Source: Gnetum montanum (taxonomy: Eukaryota > Streptophyta > Gnetopsida > Gnetales > Gnetaceae). Taken from it: DNA of 64,000 nucleotides. How positions within the stretch are numbered: position 1 is the stretch's first letter; every line of letters begins with the position of its first letter. The stretch is from contig MNCI01007769.1 in NCBI GenBank assembly GCA_015680685.1, positions 101,475-165,474 on the forward strand, in the 5' to 3' direction. Both the position numbers and the translations under genes were made by a program. Below are positions 48,488 to 58,052 of the stretch, piece after piece. Under the pieces are notes generated by a model. It worked only from the letters and a program-made list of their open reading frames with translations, did not search any database and was not told the DNA's origin.

Positions 48488-49988
48488 TGAAGCAGCACAA
48501 AATTTTGGATCTTGGCATCTTGACTACAAATTTGGCTAAGTGTCAAAATGGTGGCACTTTACCCAAATGTTTAAGTGTTGAGTGTAGTCAGCTACAACTA
48601 CTAGATTTGCATAATTATTCTAAGTGTCATAATGATGGCACTTTTTACAAATTTATCTAAGTGTCAAAACTTAGAAAATTTTCCTAAGTGTTGATGCTAT
48701 GCTCCGTAGCATAGCTAGCATAGTATGCATGAAGACCTATCTTGCAAAAATTTTCTAAGTGTTAGTAGCTATTGTAGAAATTTTTCTAAGTGTTGTGCTA
48801 TGCTCACATTGTCCCTGCTATGCTCTAGAGTGTAGCCAGCACCTCAATGGCTAGTTTTTCCTAAATTTCAAAGCAAAAACTATCAAGCTAGCTCAACATG
48901 GAAGAGGCATTTGGAAAATTTCCTAACTCCTAACAAAACCCCTCCTACTATGCTCTAGGGTGTAGCTAGCATAGCAAGAACAAGGATTAAAGTCTTCACA
49001 AGATTCTTCTAAGAGTCCATGCTATGCCTTATCCCTAGGGAGCATCCCATGTCCCACATGTAACATGGGATGAGCATAGCAATCAGTATTTTGTGTTTCT
49101 CATGTTACATAGGATGAGCATTGTGGCCAGAGTTAGAAAATGTTTGAACTTCTTTTGGACCCCTTTGAACTTAGAAAATTTTCTAAATTTTTCTTGTGGT
49201 CCCACCTACTACAGTATCACATGGCACCTAATTTGCATTTTGGGATAACCCTAGCCCTAAAAATACCCCTACATCCAAATGTTTTAGAGGTTGGCTTCCA
49301 TTTTTCACTAGTGGGGAAATTGGCACTTTCATTTGACATTTGGCATCTTGGCTTCTTGGCACTTAGATCCATGGGTGAACAAGACCCAAAGCACAATACA
49401 CTGGTAGAGAGATAGAGTTTCACATCACGGCCCACTACAGCCTTGTTGCAGCCATACAAATCATTTCACGTACACCACGACAAGCAACCCAATAGGCACA
49501 ATTCATCATAATGAGCACAAGACTTCATGGTCCGATATCTCCAAGGCTATGACTACACACCCATTGCACCTATTGTACACTATGTGCCCTTTGAAACCCT
49601 TTTGGAATTAGCTACACTTCCCCTTTTTGGGTGGTGCTCTTCTATTCTCAAATTCTATTGCATTTCTCAAGCATTTCTCTTTGGTATTTAGTGTAACACT
49701 TGTATTTTCTCACTTTTTCATATGTATTTGCATGTTTACATCATTGTTTTGAGACCAGGAAACCTTGCTACACTCTAGCTTAGCTAGACTCGATTCTTGC
49801 ATGTAATGCACTATAAATCCTTCTTAAAAATGGTCATCTTAACATGACATAAGTCGTTGTCTAATTGACCAGACCATTTAAGGCACCTCATTTTCATTTT
49901 CTAGCATGACCCTCACATAGATTTGAGGTTAAGCTATATGCCAACTAATCTTTCAGTGTTCCAACAATCGACATTTTTAGACATCATA
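48488..49988 (+). repeat. 3' LTR of element C (1501 bp)
   Basis: It pairs with 39530-41065 over its whole length. A hairpin GCTATGCT-CCGT-AGCATAGC lies at 48696-48715. The TATA position near 49247 has decayed to CCTAAAAATACC. It is followed by the target duplication GCAGC. Confidence 0.85.
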
Positions 49989-49993
49989 GCAGC

Positions 49994-51054
49994 ATCACTA
50001 GCCTCATGGGCAGTTGAAGCTTCATCAAAGTACATGATCACCTCATAATCCTCAGGCACTTGGCTAATGATCTTGACATGTTCATCTAGATACTTAGGAT
50101 CTATGGTTGCATGTTCATCAATAGGTGAAACTATAAGTCGTATGGCTATAGCTTGACCTTTTGTTAAGGATTGAGAAATGTAATGAAGGTCAAACATCAT
50201 TGTCATGGCTTTCCATCGAGCTATATGAATACTCTCATAAATATTGGTAATTATGGTTCTAAGTATGTTATCTTTGCAAATGGCATTGACTTAGATCCTA
50301 AAGAGGTAGTGTCTACATTTCTTCAATGAGAAGATAGTACCAGATAGTACTTTTCTAAATTAGTGTATCGGGTCTTATGGAAACTAATGCATGACTAAGG
50401 TAGTATATTAGCATTTCTACTCCATCATCATGTTTCTAATAAAGGAGAAGCAATGGACATGTTAGAGATGACAAGGTGGATGTAATATGGTTTACCCTCT
50501 TCTAGAGGATAGACTATTGATCATTATGCCAACTCATACTTACGATTTTTAAAGGCTTCTTTGCATTGAGTTGTTCACTCATAGTGAACTCCTTTCTTAA
50601 GCAAGTGTTGCATGGGTTGTAATTTACCCATAAGCCTAGTGATGAATCTATGAATAAATTGTAATCTACATTGTAGTCCTTGGAGCTCCTTGAATTTAGT
50701 TAGCATTGCCAAGTTGGAGATGGCCCTAACATTATCAAGATTTACATGTATCCCTACTTCCAATAATACAAAGATAAGAATCTTACTATTTTTAACACCG
50801 AAGATATAGTTCTTAGGATTATGTCTAAGTTCAAAATTAAGGCATTATTTAAGCATAAGGTCTAGGCCATTAGCATGGTCACTGGCCACTTTGGACTTAA
50901 CAACTATATCACCTATGTAATCATTGAGAAAACCTAACATCCAATCACTAAAGATATATGTCAAAACTCTTTTTTAGGTTACTCCAGAATTCTTAAGGAA
51001 AAAGCACATTATGGTATAGTAAAAGGTATCACAAGGAGTCATGAAGGTCATACT
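49994..51054 (-). pseudogene. pol: Reverse transcriptase and RNase H start of element D
   Basis: On the minus strand from 51054: TFMTPCDTFYYTIMCF, then FLNDYIGDIVVKSK near 50925-50885, where RT has Y-x-D-D (here YIGD, first catalytic Asp lost). VGIHVNLDNVRAI and FKELQGLQCRLQFIHRFI follow (50763-50640), the thumb region. KGQAIAIRLIVSPID and VIMYFDEASTAHEA follow (50170-50000), the start of RNase H. The frame stops where element C is inserted and resumes at 39524. Confidence 0.78.
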
Positions 51055-52772
51055 TGAAACACCCTAAAAAAATACAGAATCATTCTTGCTTCACCAAGCC
51101 TTGAAACTTGCATAGCACCATGACAGTTCTTCAGGAGGAGAACTCTCTAAGCTTAGGTCAGCCAGTTTAGCAAAGTTTTACTTTGGGTGTGGATAGGCTC
51201 TATGTCATCCTGCTTGTCCACTGAAGTAGCCTGCCCAGTCGACAACCTGCTTAGAAACGGCACGTGGAGATGGCAGCAGCATTCTAGATGGGCAAAAAAT
51301 AGTTTGGCAAGTTTTCTAAGTCACAAAGTCTGCTATGCTACGCTACACCTCAGTATGTAGCATAGCAAGCTTTAGGAAACAATGGTAGATCCAAGTGCTA
51401 CACTATGCTACTCCACATAGTGTAGCATGGAAACAACTTCACTGCCACTCCCCTCGCCTGATTTCAAGTTCTACAACGATGTCCCTTTCCATCAAGAAGT
51501 GATGAGCCATGTCTACTACTACACTACGCTAAGCTACATGGCACAGCGAGGTGTACCAATCCTGTGGAAGAGATAGAAGGTAGCTTGAAGGGTGGAAACC
51601 AGTGGAGTTCATAAGACTTGCATCATAGGTGACAAATGAAACACCACAAACTTTCGAGCTTGGTACTTCTCCATCAAGAAACAGGTCCCTAAGACCCACG
51701 AACAACCACGGCTACATTTGGTGTTACACATTGCAACTTTGGGGATCAAAAGGCTTAATTTTCACTAAGTATGCAGTACCAATGTATACGCCCAGCATCC
51801 ATAGTGTATATGCCCAGCATAGACATCCAACTTACACGCCCGACGTACACTTCACATGTACGCTCGGCGGGTACGGAAAATGTTTACGCTCGACATGGAG
51901 TCTCCAAAGATAGAATGAAGACAACACCGAAGAGTAAGAATTGAAGCAAGTTGGCAACCATCAGCGTATACACCCAGCGTATATGCCTAGCCATTGTCAG
52001 CGTATATGTTGAGCATGTACGCCCAGCGTCCATAGCATCTACACCCAGCATATCCAGCATATAAGCCCAGTGTCTACGTGCATCTGATACAGCGTATATG
52101 CTCAGCAGATGTAATATGTTGTACACTTGTAAATTTTACGCCCTTTTGCACCCATTCAACGTCCATGTGTCGCCCAAACCGAGTCTAGTGTAACAACCAA
52201 TATAAAAACCCCACTTTTCCATTTGCACGAGAGGGTTGGCAAAAATCCCAGAGCATACCAGAGAAAAATTACGCTGCGTACCAGAGCTAAAAACCACTTT
52301 ACGCTGGACAGTACTGTACGCTGGGCGCATAGTCTCTGTGTTGCGCATACAGTCCGAACCAGTCGAGTCATCCCTACATCCACCAGGGCTTTTCGTTCGC
52401 CTTGTGTTCCATCACAACTATGTTAGACCGGTGCATTGTACTTTCCTTCCATAATATCATTGTTTATAGTTTACGCTAATTTCCTACATATGTTCTATTT
52501 ACACTCGTTTACATCTACATCCTGTTCGCATCTGTTACACTGTTTACGCTCTCGTTTACCCCTGTTACACCATTTACACATAACCTAGCGTATAGCACTT
52601 CGGCATACATTTGAGGAAATCCTTGTCTGATCCATGTGCGGACCACCTAAGGTACTCTACCTTCGTGCATTCCATCTTGCCCTTAGGCGAAGGTAGGGTC
52701 TTCTGTGCGTGTCCTACGATCCCACGGTCTTTGTTTCCTTCTAGCCGGAGACCGATGATTTCAGACGGTACA
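51055..52772 (+). repeat. 5' LTR of element E (1718 bp)
   Basis: It runs TGAAACACCC..GGTACA, similar in length and end sequence to the solo LTR at 43012-44720. The early part has GCTATGCTACGC/GTAGCATAGC words (51330-51440). 51780-52110 is packed with GTATACGCCCAGC-type words. The TATA box TATAAAAACC lies at 52201-52210. A second LTR-start-like string TGAAACACCACAAAC at 51638 suggests a composite U3. Open frames in the LTR are not genes. Confidence 0.75.
52195..52215 (+). promoter_or_regulatory. TATA box of the LTR of element E
   Basis: TATAAAAACC at 52201-52210 is followed about 30 bp later by TTTGCACGAGAGGG. It is the only strong TATA in this LTR and lies downstream of the word cluster. Confidence 0.6.
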
Positions 52773-52777
52773 AAAAT

Positions 52778-52794
52778 TGGTGCTAGAAGGAGGG
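52778..52794 (+). other. Primer binding site of element E
   Basis: TGGTGCTAGAAGGAGGG lies five bases after the LTR. It is the same site as in C and near 33133. The tRNA is unassigned. Confidence 0.6.
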
Positions 52795-53237
52795 TCTCCT
52801 AAAAACCTTACTCGTAAAATTCCCAACGTTTATGCTGTTGAGCGTATACGCCGCCAACCACATGCTGCTGCCTGTTGAAACCCTCCCGGCGTCTACACAG
52901 CTCGGTCAGGAAACTCAGCCTGCAAACTATCCAACGTCTACGTTGTTCAGTGTTTACGCCGTCCCTGTTAAAACTTAACCAGAAAACCATACGCTCTATT
53001 CTCTACGTTGTCTTGTTTTACGCTGTGCCCTGTTTTACGTTGTACTCTGTTTTACGTTGTCTTTTTTTACACTGTGCCCTGTTTTATGCTGTACTCTGTT
53101 TTACGCCAAAGCTGTATACGCTTCCTAGCATATACGCTGCACTCTTTATGCTGTATACGCTATCTACGCTTACGCTATATGCTGAACGTTAAAGCGTATA
53201 CGCTGCACTTTGCCACCTAGTTTACGCTGTACTAAGC
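52795..53237 (+). repeat. Leader of element E with TTTTACGCTGT and GCGTATACGC repeats
   Basis: 52840-53000 has GCGTATACGCC and GTCTACG words. 53008-53110 is a tandem array of about 20-bp units alternating TGTTTTACGTTGTACTC and TGTTTTACGCTGTGCCC. 53117-53230 has GTATACGCT words, including a perfect AGCGTATACGCT near 53192. It is probably untranslated; open frames here are repeat artefacts. Confidence 0.6.
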
Positions 53238-53264
53238 ATGCTTATTTCACTCCTCTACCCCATG

Positions 53265-55823
53265 TCATATGCTCAACAGGTCATCATGAACCCCGTAAAT
53301 ACCACCGGTGCAACCCCTCAGGTAACTGACATCGTGGGCACCATGGCTATCCAACAACCTGTCGTGCAACACCTGGGAGTACAACCCATAGTGGGGCCCC
53401 TCCGGTCCCTAAGGTTGCAAGGGAGAGACCCGACCTCCAACATTATAACCCAGGATCAGTACAATTTCATATGCATTAAGATACAAGCTGGCCTGGTTGT
53501 AGACCAAGCCGAAATGAAGGTAAAGAGGTAGTTTGAACTCTTTTACAGAGGGGGACATGAGTTCATCCCTTCACTGTATGACGTAATCTGTGTTCTGGAG
53601 CAGTATTTGGAGCTCGTCACACAGCTCCTCTTGCAAAGGAGCCACTCATTGGATCAACCTGCACTAGAGCCCCAACTAGAGGAAGAGGACGAATTCGCTG
53701 CTCAATCTGAGCAAGAGGATTCTTACCATACTTTGAGCCCGTAAGCACACGTTAACCCCATTTTTCATCCCGATACAGGGGAAATCATGCCCCTCCAGCA
53801 TCTCAGGTTCACCTGGGCCCAAGCACCACCAACAGAAACATCAGCACTAGTGCATATTCCTCCCCCGAGCAAACCCCAACCTAACACCTTCCCTCTCGCA
53901 ATCATACCCGCTGCAGCGGCAGGCTCGCCCTCACAAGCACTGCCCCCTCATGACAGCGTGGGAGTGACATTCCCACCCCGAGTGATAGGGATGCCACACA
54001 TAATACCAACCTCCACATCCACCCACTACATCCCTCACATTCAAACGCACGCAGCTCCCTCGACCACCGTAACCCAACATGGGGTCCCTTCACACAACCT
54101 GGTCGGGCAATGGCCAGCAATGGATGTGCCGTCACACCAACCTGCTTACCACAATGTGCCATCTCACACATTTCCACACGTTAACATTCCCCAAATATGA
54201 CCACAACCACAGCAGCCACAACCCCCTGCATATAATGTATCATCCTTAGCGCCACATGCTATTCACCTTCCACAAACACAACCGCCGACCGTGCAACTTT
54301 CGGCCTTTCAACCCACCATCCAACAGTCTAACCTATACAATATACCACAACCACAAGTTGCCTTGTCACCTAGTGCCCATGATTGGGAAGATGCCAAGAA
54401 ATTGATGAAAGAATTAACTGACGAGGTAAAACACCTCAAAATAGCCGCTGATGGGGAGTTGAAGGTAGTGGACTTCTACCAAGATGATCCCATCAGCTCT
54501 TCTGTCCCACCCTTAACCTTGTCCAAAGGCATCTCTTTATCAACACTAACCAAATACAATGGGGAGACAAACCCGAACGCACACTTAATAATATTTAGGT
54601 TAGAATGCATGCTACTCCTGGCATGGCCCCATGCCATTCTCCGAGTGTTCCCCATGTCCCTCGCGGGGAGAGCACTTGATTGGTATCGGGCTCTGCCAAG
54701 GAATTCCATCTTCTCCTTGGAAGACTTATTACACCAGTTTGTAACCAGGTTCAAGTACAACTTAAAACCTGAGGCCATACTGGACAGCCTCATATAGGTC
54801 AAGCAAACACTACTTGAACCTGTACAGAAATTTATTCAGAGGTGGAGCACCACCCTCAACGAGTTGCACGAGCTGATCTCCCAAACGTACTTGCTCACAA
54901 TCTTGAAGGGAGCTGTTAACGATTTCTTTAAATCCAACCTGTATTACCTTAATGCACGTAATCTTAACTAGGCTTTTGTACAAATTAAGAATATAGAAGA
55001 AGCAGCCCAAAACAGCCACGACTCTACATACTTAGCCTTCAAAAATCAACACACTAAAAAAGATAAAGAGAAGGCTAAGACAACCATAGCAGCAATAGTA
55101 GCCACGCAGAAAGCAAACATGACACACCAAAATAAACCACCCACAGCCCCCACTAACTACAATAAACCAATTCCCACAACCGTGCTGGAATCATCATCAT
55201 TGCAAAACCCAACAACGAACCGTATGCGAAACTTCAAGAGGAAAGAACCCTCTCAATATACACCTTTGCCAATGAAGCCCTCCCAGCTCTTTGATCAACT
55301 CCTGAAGGCTAGTTTGATGAAACATAAAAAATTATCTTCCACAGCCATCCAGAGACATGACCAATTCTGTCAACTCGTTCAGAACCCAAGCTTAGCAATG
55401 CCGGATGAGCCTCCCATACCCAAAGGCTTCAGAATGGATCACTTTTGCGACTACCATCAATGAAACGGGCACGGTATCGACTACTGTTTCACTTTGAAAT
55501 AGGATATTCAGCGGATGATCGATGAAGGCCAAATCACTTTTGATGAGGCCAACCCGGTCCAACCACAGAATCAAGCTATGGGGATGTACAAAGACCCCCT
55601 GAACACCAAAGAGGTGCCATACATCATCCATACAATCTACCTTGATGATGATTCCGATGCACCCAACATTAACATTATCTATCCCCAATATAAACAGGAA
55701 ACACCTAATAGGCCGTTTGTAGTTCAGATTCCCCCCCACTGTGTCCACACTCATGCCTCAACCACCACATGCTCCCCAGCAGCCATACGTTGTCCGAATA
55801 CCCTCGGTCATACCCACGCCTAA
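53265..55823 (+). pseudogene. gag: gag of element E
   Basis: One frame runs from ATG 53265 (or 53238) to about 55823, with in-frame stops near 53529, 53742, 54198, 54795, 54969, 55461 and 55500. The N-terminal third is rich in P and Q. The gag core at 54450-55020 has TKYNGETNPNAHL, FPMSLAGRALDWYRALP, FVTRFKYN and ILKGAVNDFFKSNLYYL, typical of Tat gag. A zinc-knuckle-like HFCDYHQ..GHGIDYCFTLK lies near 55435-55500, the usual CxYH..GH....C pattern of the lineage. It forms capsids around the RNA in active relatives. The stops are TAG and TGA only, so decay looks recent. Confidence 0.8.
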
Positions 55824-56130
55824 CACCATGACATGTGAGAAACCATACGTGGTGCGTGTCCCTCCCATCATTCCCTCAAATGCATCAACCCCTTCTACTC
55901 GGCCTGCCCCTTTCATAGTCCGAGTACCATCAGCGATCGCAACAGGGGAGGTCCAACCTCTGCCAAAACCAACCCCATATGTCGTTAGGATACCCAAAAA
56001 TCCTAATGATTACCAAGCCTCCACCTCACAAACGCAAGGCAAACCGAGCCCCTACGTCATTAGGGTACCTGGCTAGCCTTCCAATCAACCACATCCAACT
56101 ATCCAACCGCAACCCCCCGCCTTCATATGT
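55703..56130 (+). repeat. Proline-rich linker with PYVVRIP repeats
   Basis: Between the gag knuckle and protease, a hexapeptide recurs every 20-24 codons: PFVVQIP (about 55708), PYVVRIP (55783), PYVVRVP (55844), PFIVRVP (55908), PYVVRIP (55974) and PYVIRVP (56049), with a weak seventh near 56119. Frames change once within the array (near 55741-55823) and again before 56225. C shows degenerate copies (QHFVIYGPP, QPFIIKV) in the same place. Confidence 0.7.
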
Positions 56131-56224
56131 GGTGTAAATCCCAAGGTAGCCCAAGGCTCCAAGACCAGTCCCACCTCCATGCCACACATGAGAATGCCTA
56201 GCAGATAGGCTTACACGTGAACGT

Positions 56225-57487
56225 GTGGAGAAGGAACATCAACGGTTAGCTCTGGGGCCACCTAAGCCCATTCCACTTAACTTTGTATCTATGTCATCAC
56301 CTAACAACCAATCGAACGTAGGTAATGAAGGCGAATCATCTGAAAAACATGAACTTCTTAAAACAACAACTTCGAACAAAAATGACAAACCTACAAAACA
56401 TGAAATAAAATTGTTGGGCCCAATGGACCCAGTTATCCTTGATAAAAACACCCCAAACAGTAGAGACTTAGCAACGGCCTTAATACAAGTCACCCAAGCA
56501 TTGAAGCAAAATAACACTTCGTTGAGCTTGTATGACTTAGTGCTAACATCCCAAACACATCGAGAAGCTGTAGTACGCATGTTAACGTCGATCCCGGTAA
56601 GCGAGGACTTGCCCCTGAATGAACCCACCATCCATGCGGTAATGTACTCGTCTCACGGGACCACTCCTAAACCCTTGAGCTTCCATGACGACAACATTAA
56701 GGTGGACAAGAAAACAAGGGAAATAACAATAGCCTCCATGTTCATAACGATACGCATAAACCAATTCAGGATACATAGGGTCCACGTAGATGATGGAGCT
56801 GCCACAAACGTAGTATCGTACCCCATGATTGAAAAACTAGGGCTCACTAAATTAATCAAACCAACCACAACCACATGTTTAAAATCATTCAGCGGGTCAA
56901 GCGTAATAGTCAAAGGCACAGTGACCTTAGACTTCATAGCAGGGGATCAATTTCCCACGTTCGCCGATTTCCTGGTGGTTGACGAAATGCCAGGATTCAA
57001 CTTAATATTAGGGAGACCTTGGTTGGCCCAACTAAAAGTGGTCTCCTCCCGTATACACCAAGAGATCCACCTGCCTTATGAAGGTGGTGAAATCATCATA
57101 CACGAGGAGGCTGCTATGCCTATCATTTCATCACACGTAGACATGGGCCAAGGCTGGGAGGTCGAGCTTGAAGAGCCTAAACGAAACAATAAAAATGTGC
57201 AACAACTGGTAAGCAGTAAACCTTTTAACATGGAACAAGACCCACCTAAAATTGAAATCCTTGTGTTTGACACTGTACATACAACTACTCAAATGGAAAC
57301 TTGCACAAAAATCATGCCAACTGCCGAAACATCTGAAAACACTAACGCGGAAGCCATTCCGTTAGACGTCCCTTGGGCTGAATTACCATTCAATGTGATC
57401 AGCGAAGGGGACGCTGAATACAGAATCATACTCGTTAACACATCACCTAACATTAAAAGAAAGAAAATTAAAAATCTATTACAATAA
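56225..57487 (+). CDS. Protease-containing open frame of element E (420 residues)
   Basis: This is an open frame without stops. Residues 1-90 are polar and low in complexity. The region around residues 90-180 is predicted helical. The retropepsin-like domain has VHVDDGAATNVVSYPMIEKL at about 185-205, with an Asp-x-Gly-Ala core in place of the usual D-S/T-G, a central strand region CLKSFSGSSVIVKGT, and GFNLILGRPWLAQL near 256-270 as the C-terminal conserved element. Tat and Ogre proteases often show DxG variants. The ATG at 56225 is probably not native: the frame is likely part of the gag polyprotein displaced by two frame changes. It ends with KRKKIKNLLQ. Confidence 0.8.
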   Translation: MEKEHQRLALGPPKPIPLNFVSMSSPNNQSNVGNEGESSEKHELLKTTTSNKNDKPTKHEIKLLGPMDPVILDKNTPNSRDLATALIQVTQALKQNNTSLSLYDLVLTSQTHREAVVRMLTSIPVSEDLPLNEPTIHAVMYSSHGTTPKPLSFHDDNIKVDKKTREITIASMFITIRINQFRIHRVHVDDGAATNVVSYPMIEKLGLTKLIKPTTTTCLKSFSGSSVIVKGTVTLDFIAGDQFPTFADFLVVDEMPGFNLILGRPWLAQLKVVSSRIHQEIHLPYEGGEIIIHEEAAMPIISSHVDMGQGWEVELEEPKRNNKNVQQLVSSKPFNMEQDPPKIEILVFDTVHTTTQMETCTKIMPTAETSENTNAEAIPLDVPWAELPFNVISEGDAEYRIILVNTSPNIKRKKIKNLLQ

Positions 57488-58052
57488 TATCAACACACCC
57501 AGTTCGAAATGACGTTAAACTATAACGTGTCCGAAACGACGTTAAACTACAACTCGTCCGAAATGACACTAAACTACGATAAATCGAAAAATAAAAAAAA
57601 TTATTATTATTATTAAACTACACTCCCTATCCGAAATGATGTTAAACTATCACGTCCGTAAAGATGTAAAACTAGCCACGATCAGCAATCATCGATCAAC
57701 AGAAAATCCACCCATGTCATCTGAGATGTCCTTTGCCTACATTGGGGCTCGAAATGGCCTTAAACTAGTTCCTACACTTATGCTTTGTTTTCCTTTCCGC
57801 TTATAATTTATAATTACTCCAGTGCGTCATTCTTAAAGCAAAAAAAAAAAGGTAAACCAAAAACATTTTACATTGTCATGTCATGTGTGTAAATAAACTC
57901 AAAATCAACAAAATATTTTATATGACTACAAGAGTTAACTGTTTTCCACTGTCTCTTTAAAATACCTCAAAGTTTTCAATTCACAATTCCCGCATCAATT
58001 GGAATCAAAATAGTCCCGTAAAACAGAAAATTAAAAATAGAAATTAAAAAGC
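57488..58052 (+). repeat. CGAAATGACGTTAAACTA motif array after protease
   Basis: Units begin at 57505, 57532, 57559, 57632 and 57750, plus a weaker copy at 57657. The consensus is CGAAATGRCNTTAAACTA and the minimum spacing 25-27 bp. A TTA microsatellite (57600-57614) and A-rich runs follow. No gene is visible; the 3' end of the antisense gene is at 58053. Confidence 0.6.

Larger units (their letters stand above)
39530..49988 (+). mobile_element. Element C: Tat-like gag-protease retrotransposon lacking pol
   Basis: LTRs 39530-41065 and 48488-49988 flank a primer site, a leader with tandem repeats, gag (interrupted by a solo LTR), protease, a motif-rich noncoding stretch and a polypurine tract. 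The target duplication is GTAGC (39525-39529) and GCAGC (49989-49993), one C-to-T apart. Only about 1.9 kb separates protease from the polypurine tract and no RT, RNase H or integrase motif is present. It is related to E but diverged. Confidence 0.82.
35600..51054 (-). mobile_element. Element D: Tat-like Ty3/gypsy element, split by elements C and E
   Basis: On the minus strand, from the right: RT (51054-50230), RNase H (starting near 50060, broken at 49994 and resuming at 39524), integrase (about 38900-37880), a 3' noncoding region, a polypurine tract and an LTR (36803-35600). Insertion of C (39530-49988) within RNase H is marked by a GTAGC/GCAGC duplication. RT homology stops exactly at the LTR start of E (51055). 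Gag, protease and the 5' LTR would lie beyond E. Confidence 0.75.

Noticed and set aside
51629-52454. Open frames in the LTR of element E
   Set aside because: Both strands are open because of the GTATACGC repeats; they lie in U3 and R with TATA inside.
56239-56937. Minus-strand open frames opposite the E protease
   Set aside because: Shadows of the strongly supported plus-strand protease frame; no motif.
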